Source: Rhodoligotrophos defluvii (lineage in GTDB: Bacteria; Pseudomonadota; Alphaproteobacteria; Rhizobiales; Im1). From it: a stretch of 64,000 bases of DNA. This document shows positions 21,633 to 30,305 of this stretch, one piece after another. Numbering within the stretch: position 1 is the first letter of the stretch; the number at the start of each line of letters is the position of its first letter. The DNA lies in assembly GCF_005281615.1 (NCBI RefSeq), contig NZ_SZZM01000002.1, positions 1 to 64,000 on the forward strand, read 5' to 3'. Position numbers and translations under genes: made by a program. The notes below the pieces were generated by a model that worked only from the letters and a program-made list of their open reading frames with translations, had not been told where the DNA came from and did no database searches.

Positions 21633-22618
21633 ACCCCCGTTATGCCCGGCATAACCCCCGTTATGCCCGGCAGGCGGTGCTGGCCGAGATCGGTCCCGCC
21701 GGCCAGCAGCGGCTCGCGGAGGCACGCGTGCTGGTGGTTGGCGCCGGCGGCCTCGGCTCCTATGTGCTGCAGGCGCTCGCCGGCGCGGGTGTGGGCCATC
21801 TCGCCATTATCGACCATGACCGGGTAGACCTGTCTAACCTGCACCGGCAGCCGCTGTTCCGCATGAACGACATCGGACGCCCCAAGGCGGAAGCGGCAGC
21901 CGAAGCGGTGCGCGCCCTCAATCCCGAGGTCGAGAGCCGCACGTCTGTCGAGCGTCTGCAATCGGACAATGCCGACCGGTTCGTGGAACAGGCCGACCTG
22001 GTGGTGGATGCCGCCGATAGCCTCGCGGTCACCTACATCCTGAGCGATGCCTGCATGATGCAGGCCAAGCCGCTGGTTTCCGCTTCGGTGCTGGAGCAGC
22101 GCGGCTATGTGGGCGCTTTCTGCGGCGGCGCCCCGAGCTATCGCGCGGTATTCCCCGACATGCCGACGGTGATCGGCTCCTGTGCCCAGAATGGCGTCTT
22201 CGGCTCGGCCGTCGGCGTGCTCGGCTCCTTGCAGGCGCATATCGTATTGCAGCTGATCCTGGGGCATCACCCCTCCCCGCTCGGCCGGCTGGTCACGGTC
22301 GATCTGAAGTCATTGTCCTTCGGCGGCTTCGACTTCTCCGCGGCCGAAGAGCCGACGGGCACGCCCATTCCCTTCATCAGCCTTGCAAATGTCGAGCGGG
22401 CCGATCTGGTTGTCGAGCTGCGCGACGAGAGCGAGGCGCCGCAGCCGGTCACGGCTGAAGCCCTGCGCATCCTGCCGGCCGACATCGGCAGCGCCGAGCT
22501 GCCTCACGACCGGCGCGTCGTCTTGTGCTGCCGCAGCGGCATTAGGGCTTTCCGGGCCGCAAACGTGCTTCGCCGGCGTGGCTTTGATCGATTGGCCGTG
22601 CTGGCGGCCGGCGAGTGA
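21611..22618 (+). CDS. thiF: ThiF/MoeB-type adenylyltransferase with C-terminal rhodanese domain
   Basis: The 335-residue protein activates the ThiS C-terminus. The Rossmann ATP site is VLVVGAGGLGSYVLQALAGAGV, then DHDRVDLSNLHRQ and the adenylation region. A truncated rhodanese-like end holds the Cys loop VLCCRSGIRAFRA, so activation and sulfur transfer may be joined in one chain, as in MOCS3-type proteins. The start overlaps thiE by 22 bases. Conserved zinc-type CxxC pairs of E. coli MoeB are not evident. A seven-codon duplication lies just after the start (listed separately). MoeB function is the alternative. Confidence 0.86.
   Translation: MDRSDQVNPRYARHNPRYARQAVLAEIGPAGQQRLAEARVLVVGAGGLGSYVLQALAGAGVGHLAIIDHDRVDLSNLHRQPLFRMNDIGRPKAEAAAEAVRALNPEVESRTSVERLQSDNADRFVEQADLVVDAADSLAVTYILSDACMMQAKPLVSASVLEQRGYVGAFCGGAPSYRAVFPDMPTVIGSCAQNGVFGSAVGVLGSLQAHIVLQLILGHHPSPLGRLVTVDLKSLSFGGFDFSAAEEPTGTPIPFISLANVERADLVVELRDESEAPQPVTAEALRILPADIGSAELPHDRRVVLCCRSGIRAFRAANVLRRRGFDRLAVLAAGE
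21632..21673 (+). repeat. 21-bp in-frame tandem duplication at the ThiF N-terminus
   Basis: AACCCCCGTTATGCCCGGCA repeats at once, with one base difference at the 21st position of each unit. It encodes NPRYARH followed by NPRYARQ. The family normally has a single RY(A/S)RQ motif at this place. Confidence 0.92.
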
Positions 22619-22734
22619 TTACAACCCTGTCGTGCGGCCACAAGCTGAATCACACTCTCAGCATCCTTTTGTAACGCGATTCCCCATCGCGAAAAATCGC
22701 CCCAATTGCCTGTCACGAAACTTGCGCACCGCTA

Positions 22735-22763
22735 TTGACCCGGCTCACGCGCTGGGACTAGTT
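22735..22763 (+). promoter_or_regulatory. ihfA promoter
   Basis: TTGACC at 22735-22740, a 17-base spacer and CTAGTT at 22758-22763 make a good alphaproteobacterial sigma-70 promoter. It lies about 28 bases before the ihfA start codon. Confidence 0.55.
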
Positions 22764-22790
22764 TGAATTGAACAGTTTGGGGAACTCGAA

Positions 22791-23096
22791 ATGTCCGGCA
22801 AAACTCTGACCCGCGCCGATCTGAGCGAGGCCGTGCACCGGCAGGTCGGATTGTCGCGGACGGAATCAGCAGCGCTCGTCAAATCGATCCTGGATCACAT
22901 TTCGGACGTGCTGGTGAAGGGCGACACGGTGATGCTGTCCTCCTTCGGCACCTTCATGGTCCGCAACAAGGCGCGTCGGGTCGGACGCAATCCCAAGACC
23001 CGCGAGGAAGTGCCCATTTCGCCGCGGCGGGTTCTGGTCTTCAGGCCCAGTCACGTTCTGAAAGACTCGATCAACGCGGCGAGCAGGAGCGAGTAA
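22791..23096 (+). CDS. ihfA: integration host factor subunit alpha
   Basis: The 101-residue DNA-bending protein has the IHF/HU fold. The sequence includes [39 protein letters not shown] and [14 protein letters not shown]. The [15 protein letters not shown] arm carries the proline that intercalates into DNA. It would pair with IHF beta, encoded elsewhere. The following MerR gene is the usual alphaproteobacterial neighbour. Confidence 0.95.
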   Translation: MSGKTLTRADLSEAVHRQVGLSRTESAALVKSILDHISDVLVKGDTVMLSSFGTFMVRNKARRVGRNPKTREEVPISPRRVLVFRPSHVLKDSINAASRSE

Positions 23097-23156
23097 CCGA
23101 GTAGAAGACTGCGCATGCGTTTGTGAATGCCATGCGACCACTCCGGAGAGTGTTCG

Positions 23157-23792
23157 ATGGACAAGTCGCCGGATGCCTTCCGGACGATCAGTGAAGTGGC
23201 GCAAGACCTGGACGTGCCGCAGCACGTTCTGAGGTTTTGGGAAAGTAAGTTCGCCCAGGTCCGCCCCATGAAGCGGGGCGGTGGCCGGCGTTATTACCGC
23301 CCGAACGACGTTGAGCTGCTGCGCGGCATTCGCCACTTGCTTTATGGCGAAGGCTACACCATTCGCGGGGTGCAGAAGCTGCTCAAGGAGCGTGGGGTGG
23401 CCTCGGTTGCAGCCATGGCGAAGCGCGGCCGAGAGGAAAGCGCTGCTGCTGACGGCGCCGCCTGGCCGGGCGACGGCGCCGATCCGGTCCCGGCCCCCCC
23501 TCTGCACGGGCAGACGAGCACGCCCGGGCCCGCCATGGCCGCTGCGGCGGACTTCGCCCGCAACGAGCCTGTCCTTATGGCCGAGCACGACTTCGCTGCA
23601 GCCGGCGCTCATGAGTTCGCCCGCCATGGCCGGACGGAACCGCAGCTCACCGCCCAGTTCTATGCGGAGCCTATCGCGCCGGCATCGAGCGAGGCGGCCA
23701 ACTTGGCCGAGTCTGACCGGGAGCTGTTGCGGGCCGCGCTCGCCGATCTCGAAGAGGCAAGAACGATCCTGACGGATGCAAGGACAAAATAA
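23157..23792 (+). CDS. MerR-family transcriptional regulator
   Basis: The 211-residue protein starts at 23157 behind CCGGAGAG. Residues about 8-75 form the MerR winged helix ([50 protein letters not shown]). The rest is a long Ala/Pro-rich, probably disordered segment ending in a short helix ([21 protein letters not shown]). No metal-binding cysteines are seen. The arrangement after ihfA is conserved in Hyphomicrobiales. The target is unknown. Confidence 0.9.
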   Translation: MDKSPDAFRTISEVAQDLDVPQHVLRFWESKFAQVRPMKRGGGRRYYRPNDVELLRGIRHLLYGEGYTIRGVQKLLKERGVASVAAMAKRGREESAAADGAAWPGDGADPVPAPPLHGQTSTPGPAMAAAADFARNEPVLMAEHDFAAAGAHEFARHGRTEPQLTAQFYAEPIAPASSEAANLAESDRELLRAALADLEEARTILTDARTK

Positions 23793-23907
23793 CCGGGCCG
23801 GTGCGGTGATGGCGCGCCGTCCTCGGCGCAAGCAAGATTGCCGCTACCCGGAACTTGCGCGCTCCCCCTTGGCGCTGCTGATGTCCCATCCGGTTCAATG
23901 GGATAGA

Positions 23908-23985
23908 TGGTCGGAGCGGCGGGATTTGAACCCACGACCCCTAGTCCCCCAGACTAGTGCGCTAACCGGGCTGCGCTACGCTCCG
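23908..23985 (-). tRNA. tRNA-Pro(GGG)
   Basis: On the minus strand the acceptor stem CGGAGCG/CGCTCCG, D arm with AGCCCGGTTA, anticodon stem CTAGT/ACTAG with loop CTGGGGG, and T loop TTCAAAT fold into a standard 78-nt tRNA. The anticodon GGG reads proline codons. The discriminator A and CCA end are encoded in the DNA. Confidence 0.96.
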
Positions 23986-24189
23986 ATACCGGAAGCCAAG
24001 TCCCTACCGCGTCTGCGGTGCCCAATCAAGCCTCGTGTTTCTGGCTCGCGGCCCATTCGCCAATATGGGGCTTGATCGAGGCTGCCGCCAGCCTCTCACC
24101 GCGATCCGCCAGCCGGCGCGGCTGAACCTGACAAGACAGGCCAATCCCCGAGGCATAACCTGTCGCGGTGCCGCGCGTGGAGACAGCGG

Positions 24190-26058
24190 ATGGCCTCCCT
24201 TGGAGCATTTTCGAGCGAAGTGGGTACCGGTTCGCGTGAAGAAAATGCGACCAGGCAAAAACTTGCAGCATTTTCGAGCGAAGTGGGTACCGGTTCGCGT
24301 GAAGAAAATGCGACCAAGCAAAAACTTGCAGCATTTTCGAGCGAAGTGGGTGCCGGTTCGCGTGAAGAAAATGCGACCAAGCAAAAACTTGCAGCATTTT
24401 CGAGCGAAGTGGATACCGCTTCGCGCGAGGGAAACGCGAGAAAGCAAGAACCTGGAGCGGTTCCGCGATTCGAAGAAAAGCGGAAAAGCTCCGGCTGGCA
24501 CAAGGGCCTGGCGTGGCTCGGCGGCGCATGGCGCGCCTCCGTCATCGACCTGTTGTTCGCCTCCCATTACGAACGGCTGATCGGCTTCGGCCGGCTGTCT
24601 TTCGCAGCCTTTGCTGCCATCGCCATTTATCTCGACCCCACCCAGCCTACGCGCAATATCGAAGAGACATACCTCATCCTGGCGGCCTATTTCGTCTATT
24701 CGGCCGTCCTGTCGGTCATCTCCATTTCGGGAAAGTTCGGCTTTCGGTGGGAAGCCCTGATCCACGCCGTCGACATCGGAACCATATGCGTGCTCGTCCA
24801 CTTCACCGACGGGCTGATGAGCCCGTTCTTCGCCTTTTTCGGATTCGCGCTGCTCACCGCAACCATGCGCTGGGGATGGCGCGGAGCCCTCGCAACGGCA
24901 TTCATTCTCGAGATCTCGCTCGTGGGGATCAGCTGGTTGAACGGGCCACCCTCCCAGCAGGCAGATCCTCAGCTGAACATCGTCATAATGCGCAGCGCGA
25001 GCCTGTTCGTGACGGCCGCCATGCTCGGCTATTTCTGCGCCTATCGCGAGCGGACACGCTATCGGCTGGCCAAACTGGCCGCCTGGCCGCTGGACTGTGA
25101 CGCCCAGCTGGATGGCGCGCCCCTCGCCCGCGCCTTGCGCCATGCTGCACAGGTTCTCGGCGGCGCACGGGTTGCTGTGGTTTGGCAGAAGCGCGGTGAG
25201 CCGGCGGGACGCTCAGCGCAATGGAGCAGTGCTGGCTTTCAGTTCAGCCATCTGCCCAATCCCCCCAATCTCAACCGATTGCGCCAGGCGGATACCTGCT
25301 CGGCTCAGTTCGCCAGTGCCAATTTCGTTGGCTTGGTTGCTGTGTCCGGCGCGCGCGTCGATACCGAGGACGTCGTCTCGCTGACGGAAATCGTTGCGGC
25401 GCGTATCGCATCAGAGCTCGAGCACGCCGCATTGAGCACACAGATCGCCACGGCAGCGTCGGCCCAGGAACGCATACGGCTCGCGCGTGACATGCATGAC
25501 AGTGTCTTGCAGAACCTCACCGCCGCGAGCCTCCAGCTCAAGGGGCTTGCTGCGCAGCTCGAAGGCGAAGGCCGCCACCGCGTTCAAATGATCTCGCAAC
25601 TCATTCTCGGCCAGCAGAGAACAATTCGGCACTATGTCGAAGAGGCAACCAGGAGCCGCGAGCTTTCGGACCATCCGGTGGGCGCGTCCGAACAGATAAG
25701 GAACTTCGCACAAGCCCTCGGCGAGCAATGGAGATGCCAGATAGACGTCAGGATTGAGCCCATCGATATCCAGATGAGCAACACCATGCTTTCGGAAATC
25801 TGCCTCCTCATCTCGGAGGCGACGGCAAACGCCGTCAGACACGGCAACGCGACGAAGATAAGCCTGACGGTAACGAGGGGAAGCAGCTCTCTACGGATCA
25901 GCCTTCGAGACAATGGTCGTGGGTTGGGCGGCAAAGAGGTGAACGGGCATGGCCTGGAGCCGCAGTCCCTGAAATCCCGGGTCGCCCGGCTTGGAGGCCA
26001 GCTGGCATTCCGGACATGCAGCCCGGGCGCGGAACTCAGCATCGCGGTGCCTTTGTGA
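24190..26058 (+). CDS. membrane sensor histidine kinase (NarL/DesK type) with repeat-derived N-terminus
   Basis: The 622-residue protein has four copies of a 21-residue repeat at residues 6-89, then about six membrane helices between residues 128 and 286. A GAF-like region follows (about 305-410), then a HisKA_3 domain with the phosphoacceptor His436 in RDMHDSVLQNL. The HATPase domain (about 525-622) contains EATANAVRHGN, LRDNGRGLGG and a diverged G2 box (GHGLEPQSLKSR). The ATG at 24190 has GGAG seven bases upstream, which puts the repeats inside the reading frame; the next in-frame ATG lies within the membrane domain. It overlaps the response-regulator gene by one base, so the pair is a two-component system. 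Confidence 0.88.
   Translation: MASLGAFSSEVGTGSREENATRQKLAAFSSEVGTGSREENATKQKLAAFSSEVGAGSREENATKQKLAAFSSEVDTASREGNARKQEPGAVPRFEEKRKSSGWHKGLAWLGGAWRASVIDLLFASHYERLIGFGRLSFAAFAAIAIYLDPTQPTRNIEETYLILAAYFVYSAVLSVISISGKFGFRWEALIHAVDIGTICVLVHFTDGLMSPFFAFFGFALLTATMRWGWRGALATAFILEISLVGISWLNGPPSQQADPQLNIVIMRSASLFVTAAMLGYFCAYRERTRYRLAKLAAWPLDCDAQLDGAPLARALRHAAQVLGGARVAVVWQKRGEPAGRSAQWSSAGFQFSHLPNPPNLNRLRQADTCSAQFASANFVGLVAVSGARVDTEDVVSLTEIVAARIASELEHAALSTQIATAASAQERIRLARDMHDSVLQNLTAASLQLKGLAAQLEGEGRHRVQMISQLILGQQRTIRHYVEEATRSRELSDHPVGASEQIRNFAQALGEQWRCQIDVRIEPIDIQMSNTMLSEICLLISEATANAVRHGNATKISLTVTRGSSSLRISLRDNGRGLGGKEVNGHGLEPQSLKSRVARLGGQLAFRTCSPGAELSIAVPL
24205..24456 (+). repeat. four tandem 63-bp copies of a dispersed palindromic repeat inside the kinase gene
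   Basis: Units start at 24205, 24268, 24331 and 24394, exactly 63 bp apart. Each runs from GCATTTTCGAGCGAAGTGGG through ACCGGTTCGCGTGAAGAAAATGC to a CAAAAACTTGCA tail. Units 1-3 are nearly identical and unit 4 is diverged. After them (24457-24492) follows the GAGCGGTTCCGCGATTCG tail also present at 8720-8752. As 63 is divisible by three, all copies read in the same frame and give AAFSSEVGTGSREENATKQKL. Confidence 0.95.
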
Positions 26059-26726
26059 TGGCAAGCCCTCAGTCGCCCATCTCGGTCGTGATCGCCGATG
26101 ATCATCCGCTGGTCCTGCGGGCTTTGCAGGATATCCTTTCTCAGGAACCTGGGTTTGCCCTGGCCGGGTGCGCATCCTCCGGTGATCAGGCCCTGGCGCT
26201 CATATGCGATACCCGGCCCGACATCGCCGTTCTGGACCTCACCATGCCTGGCAAGAGCGGCCTGGAGATCCTGCGGACCATGAACCTGTCCAGCTTGCCG
26301 GTGCGGGTCGTGTTCCTCACCGCGACAATAACGGACGGCCAGATCATCGAGGCGGTTGCTGGCGGCGTCTACGGCATTCTCCGGAAGGAAAGCGCGCCGG
26401 AACAACTGGTGGAATGCTTGCGCGAGGTGGGCGAAGGTCGGAAATGGCTTCCAGCCGGCCTCATCCAGCCGGCCCTCGCGCGGGAAACGAACCGCCGCCG
26501 CAACCTGGACCGGTTCGATGCGCTGACGGCTCGGGAAGCCGAAGTGGTCCGCCTCCTGTCCCAAGGGCTTTCCAACAAGAACATCGCCCGAAAGCTGGAG
26601 CTTTCGGAAGGAACGGTCAAAATCCACCTGCACAATGTCTACAGAAAGCTGAATGTCGACAGCAGAACGGCGCTCGTCTCCATAGCCCATAAATATCATT
26701 CTGCCGAACACACGCCAGAAACCTGA
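26058..26726 (+). CDS. NarL/FixJ-type response regulator
   Basis: The 222-residue protein is the partner of the kinase upstream, with stop and start codons overlapping as TGATG. The receiver domain (9-125) has acidic residues D14-D15, the phosphoacceptor D60 in VLDLTMPGKSG and the Lys in ILRKES. A LuxR-type helix-turn-helix fills the C-terminus (LTAREAEVVRLLSQGLSNKN, LSEGTVKIHLHNVYRKL). It likely binds a dyad in promoter DNA; a perfect palindrome lies 12 bases after its stop codon. Confidence 0.93.
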   Translation: MASPQSPISVVIADDHPLVLRALQDILSQEPGFALAGCASSGDQALALICDTRPDIAVLDLTMPGKSGLEILRTMNLSSLPVRVVFLTATITDGQIIEAVAGGVYGILRKESAPEQLVECLREVGEGRKWLPAGLIQPALARETNRRRNLDRFDALTAREAEVVRLLSQGLSNKNIARKLELSEGTVKIHLHNVYRKLNVDSRTALVSIAHKYHSAEHTPET

Positions 26727-26737
26727 TCTCGTCCAGC

Positions 26738-26753
26738 TATATCGTCCGATATA
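26738..26753. promoter_or_regulatory. perfect 16-bp palindrome, candidate operator
   Basis: TATATCG-TC-CGATATA has 7-bp arms around a two-base centre. It lies between the response-regulator gene and the sulfotransferase gene, about 80 bases before the latter. AT-rich palindromes with short centres fit NarL-type dimers, but binding is inferred. Confidence 0.5.
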
Positions 26754-26835
26754 TGGTCCGGCGTGCTCGCCTCGACTAAGCTCGACCCTGTCAACGCCGC
26801 CAGCGTGGAAGCGTGATTACGTCGAGGTTTCAATC

Positions 26836-27762
26836 GTGCAGAAATGGCGTTCGTGGCCCGGCTTGGGCGAGAATGTGCGCAGCAACCGCCAGGCGGGACT
26901 GGCTCCGCCCGCCATGCTTCTGAGGAGCCGCCTGCTCGGCGCTCAACGCGCGGCCGGCATGATACGCCGCGCTGTGCTTGCGAGCAGGGCCGACGCGCTC
27001 CTGGTGTCCTATCCAAAGTCCGGCCGAACGTGGCTTCGGTTCATCCTGGCCAACTATTTCGCGTTGATGAGCGGCACGGCCACCCGCATAGACCTGCACA
27101 CGATGTTTTCCTTCGTGCCGAACTTCGATTTCGACCCCGCGCGAGGCATACCAGCGCTCAACAGCGAAGTCGGCAGAGGGCGAGTGCCGCTCATCCTCGC
27201 AACCCACACCCACCATGGGAACACGGTGTGCTGGCGCCGGCCCATCATCTTCATGGTCAGGGATCCCAGGGACCTGATGGTTTCGGCCTATTTTCACGCG
27301 ACGCGGCAGAAGCGCCGCTTCCGCGGCTCCATATCCGACTTCCTGCAACACCCCGAGCTCGGAATGCCGGCATTCGTCCGTTACCTGGACGGATGGGCCA
27401 AATCCCTGGCGCGCCATCCGCACCTCGTGGTCAGCTATGAACGCCTCGCATCAAAGACGGAGCAATCCGTAGCCGAAGTGCTTGGCTTCGTGAGATGTGC
27501 CGGCGAAACAGACCTCCTGCGCCGGGCAATCCACCTTTCCCGCTTCAGCCGAATGGCGGAGATCGAAAGACGCCAGGGCATCCCCGGTCACGAGTACGAC
27601 CGCGGCGACCCGGAGGCCTTGCGCATGCGAAAGGGACAGGTCGGCGGCTATGGTGAGTACCTTTCGCAGGAGGAAGTCGATCTCATTGAGCGATGGTGTA
27701 ACTCGGCCCTTTCCGCGCCGGCACGACACCTGCTGGATGCGACGGGCTGGCGAACACGATGA
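26836..27762 (+). CDS. sulfotransferase domain protein
   Basis: The 308-residue enzyme should transfer sulfate from PAPS to a hydroxyl or amino acceptor. The 5'-phosphosulfate loop is SYPKSGRTWLRF (58-69), the 3'-phosphate site is VRDPRDLMVSAY (141-152), and RKGQVGGYGEYL near residue 272 matches the C-terminal RKGxxGxW/Y motif. A His in the THTHHGN segment (about 124-129) can act as the base. The start is a GTG at 26836; a start at internal Met27 or Met42 is possible. It overlaps the glycosyltransferase gene by four bases. The acceptor is unknown. Confidence 0.88.
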   Translation: MQKWRSWPGLGENVRSNRQAGLAPPAMLLRSRLLGAQRAAGMIRRAVLASRADALLVSYPKSGRTWLRFILANYFALMSGTATRIDLHTMFSFVPNFDFDPARGIPALNSEVGRGRVPLILATHTHHGNTVCWRRPIIFMVRDPRDLMVSAYFHATRQKRRFRGSISDFLQHPELGMPAFVRYLDGWAKSLARHPHLVVSYERLASKTEQSVAEVLGFVRCAGETDLLRRAIHLSRFSRMAEIERRQGIPGHEYDRGDPEALRMRKGQVGGYGEYLSQEEVDLIERWCNSALSAPARHLLDATGWRTR

Positions 27763-28937
27763 GCGCCGGCCGCACCGATGGCCAGCTTGATGAGACCCCT
27801 CGCGCCGAACTCGCGAAAGTGCTGCACTGCATAACCGATCTGGACATCGGCGGGGCAGAGCAGATGCTGGCGCAGTTCCTCGCGCTGAATACGCCCGCAT
27901 CCGCGCAAATGCCGGTCCTGTCCCTGATGCTGCCGGGCCCGTTGAGCGAAACGATCGGCCGGCTCGGAATCGCCATCCACTCCCTCCGCATTCCAAGGGG
28001 CCGCGTTCAGGTGCACAGGGTGCCCGAACTGGTTCGCATCATCAGATCGACAAGACCGAATCTGATTCACGGCTGGATGTATCACGCCAATGTCGCCGCG
28101 AGCATTGGCGCCATGCTCGCCGCGCCGGCGATGCCGGTGATCTGGAGCATCCATCACACCCTTTATGATCCCAAATACGAAAAGCCCCTGACCCAACGCG
28201 TGATCCGCCTCTCTGCCGCCCTCTCCAGGCGTGCGGCCGCGATCGTCTACTGCTCCCGCCTGGCCGCCACGCAGCATCAGCGCATTGGCTTCGAGAACAA
28301 GCGCAGCATCGTCATTCACAACGGCATTGATTGCGACCTGTTCCGGCCGGACGGCTTTGCCAAGGCGCGTCTGGCGCGAAGGCTCGGCATTTCGGCTGAG
28401 CGGGTCATCGTTGGCAGCGTCAGCCGCTACCATCCGATGAAAAGCCCGCAGGATTTGGTGCTTGCCCTCGCCGAGTTGCTGGCCGACGGCCACGACGTGC
28501 ACGGTGTTTTTATCGGCCCAGGCCATAGTGAAGGGCCTGTTTCGCAAGTGGCCCGGGAACTCGGCATCCATGATCGGATCACCGTATGGGAAGCCGAACG
28601 CTCGGTCCGCGAGATCATGCCGGGGTTGGATGTGCACGTCATCAGCTCAACCTGGGGTGAATCATTCTCCCTTGCGACCGCGGAGGCGATGGCCTGCGGC
28701 GTCCCGGCCGTGGTTACGGATCTCGGCGACTGCGCCTTCCTGGTGGGTGAAACCGGGCAAGTCGCTATCCCAGGGCAACCAGGCTCGCTTGCTGCCGCCT
28801 TGGCGCCCCTGATCAAGATGAGCAAGCACGAGCGGCGGGCATTGGGCTTGCGCGCGCGCCAGAGGGTCATCGAACGCTTTTCGATTGCGCAATTCTTGAA
28901 CAAGTACGCCGAGCTCTATGAATGTGTCACCGCTTGA
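27759..28937 (+). CDS. GT4-family glycosyltransferase
   Basis: The 392-residue protein has the two-Rossmann GT-B plan. The N-terminal motif is VLHCITDLDIGGAEQML, the hinge region holds VIHNGIDCDLFRPD and VGSVSRYHPMKSPQDLV, and the nucleotide-sugar site is SSTWGESFSLATAEAMACGV (EX7E pattern). It has no signal peptide and acts on the cytosolic side. The ATGA overlap with the sulfotransferase implies coupled translation and a shared product, perhaps a sulfated glycoconjugate; that is inference. Confidence 0.92.
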   Translation: MSAGRTDGQLDETPRAELAKVLHCITDLDIGGAEQMLAQFLALNTPASAQMPVLSLMLPGPLSETIGRLGIAIHSLRIPRGRVQVHRVPELVRIIRSTRPNLIHGWMYHANVAASIGAMLAAPAMPVIWSIHHTLYDPKYEKPLTQRVIRLSAALSRRAAAIVYCSRLAATQHQRIGFENKRSIVIHNGIDCDLFRPDGFAKARLARRLGISAERVIVGSVSRYHPMKSPQDLVLALAELLADGHDVHGVFIGPGHSEGPVSQVARELGIHDRITVWEAERSVREIMPGLDVHVISSTWGESFSLATAEAMACGVPAVVTDLGDCAFLVGETGQVAIPGQPGSLAAALAPLIKMSKHERRALGLRARQRVIERFSIAQFLNKYAELYECVTA

Positions 28938-29021
28938 GCGCACTTCGTGTCGGCTTTCCGTTCGGGAGGGAATGCCTATATCCTGGCCAGTGTCGAACGG
29001 CCGAGGAAGACGGGACCCTGA

Positions 29022-30221
29022 ATGAAGCCTATCGACTTCACGAGCCAGCAATACTTCCGGGATCCCGGACCTGCCATCGAGAGGTTGAGGGAGATTGGGC
29101 CCGTCGTCCGGGTGAAGTTTCCGATCGTCGGCAAGGTTTGGGTGACGACCACGCAGGAGCTGGCGGCCCGGGTCCTGAAGGACGGCGCGGCTTTCTCGCT
29201 GCGCAACGAGGGAGGACTGATTGCCGGCCTCCGCTGGTGGATGCCTGCGACGGTTGCCGCGGTCGCCGACAACATGCTCACCATGGACGAGCCGGATCAC
29301 ACCCGGCTGCGGAGCATCGTGGACGAGGCGTTCCGCAGGCGCGCCATCCTGGATATGGAGCCGCGCATTCTGGCCCTTGCCCAGGGTTTCGCTGACACAC
29401 TGTTTGCCGAGGGAAGCCCGGCTGATTTGGTGGAAAGATATGCCCGCAAGCTTCCCCTGTCGGTCATGTGCGAATTGCTGGGCCTTCCCGAGCGCGATCA
29501 GCCGCAGTTCATCGCCTGGACCGAAAGCCTCACCCGGCTGACCGGCAGGTTCGGCGTGCTCGGCTTCATCCCGGCCATAAGGTCGATGAAGCGCTACCTG
29601 GAAGCCTATCTCGAATCCACGCCCGAGGGAGGGGAAGGCCTCATCGCGGAGCTTGTCCGTGTGGAAAAGGAAGGCGGCCGGATCAGCAAGCGGGAAATGG
29701 TCGCGATGGTCTTTCTCCTGCTTGGCGCCGGAACCGAAACCACCACTCACCTCATCAGCGGCTCCGTCTACGAGCTGGTGCGGAACCCGGGTCTGCGGGA
29801 TTGGCTTGTCGCCGACTGGAGCCGTCTCAATCTGGCCATTGAGGAGTTCCTGCGGTTCATCTCGCCCGTGCAGTTCTCCAAGCCGCGCTTTGTTCGCCAG
29901 GATCTGGATCTGGATGGAGTTCAGCTCAGGCGAGGCGAGAAAATCATGGCCATGCTGGCGGCTGCCAACTTGGATCCGCAGGTGATCGAAAATCCCGAAC
30001 AGCTGGATCTGACCCGGCGCCCCAACCGGCATCTTGCATTCGGGACGGGCATCCACTTCTGCTTGGGCCATCAGCTTGCGCGCATCGAGGGCAAGTGCGC
30101 CTTGCAAGCCCTTTTCACCCGCTGGCCGAACCTCGTGCTGGCCGAGCCCGAGGCCCGGATTCGGTGGCGCGAGCGGCCCGGGCTCAGGGCCCTCGCGCAC
30201 CTGCCGGTCGCATCGAGCTAG
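29022..30221 (+). CDS. cytochrome P450
   Basis: The 399-residue soluble bacterial P450 has the oxygen-activation helix LLLGAGTETTTHLI (233-246) with the acid-alcohol pair. The ExxR element EEFLR lies at 274-278. The heme loop FGTGIHFCLGHQLARIE carries the cysteine ligand Cys347. It lies 85 bases after the glycosyltransferase on the same strand and may be part of the same transcript. No ferredoxin or reductase gene adjoins it. The substrate cannot be predicted. Confidence 0.95.
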   Translation: MKPIDFTSQQYFRDPGPAIERLREIGPVVRVKFPIVGKVWVTTTQELAARVLKDGAAFSLRNEGGLIAGLRWWMPATVAAVADNMLTMDEPDHTRLRSIVDEAFRRRAILDMEPRILALAQGFADTLFAEGSPADLVERYARKLPLSVMCELLGLPERDQPQFIAWTESLTRLTGRFGVLGFIPAIRSMKRYLEAYLESTPEGGEGLIAELVRVEKEGGRISKREMVAMVFLLLGAGTETTTHLISGSVYELVRNPGLRDWLVADWSRLNLAIEEFLRFISPVQFSKPRFVRQDLDLDGVQLRRGEKIMAMLAAANLDPQVIENPEQLDLTRRPNRHLAFGTGIHFCLGHQLARIEGKCALQALFTRWPNLVLAEPEARIRWRERPGLRALAHLPVASS

Positions 30222-30305
30222 GTCATCCCGCTATAAGGCATGCCAGCTGCGAGACGGGAACGAGCGGCCTCCTGCCTGGTACGAGGCCCAGAAGATTGCA
30301 CCCTG

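Noticed and set aside
24205-24456. CRISPR-like or minisatellite-only interpretation of the 63-bp array
   Set aside because: Repeats are contiguous without spacers and match a dispersed intergenic element; they are in frame with the kinase.
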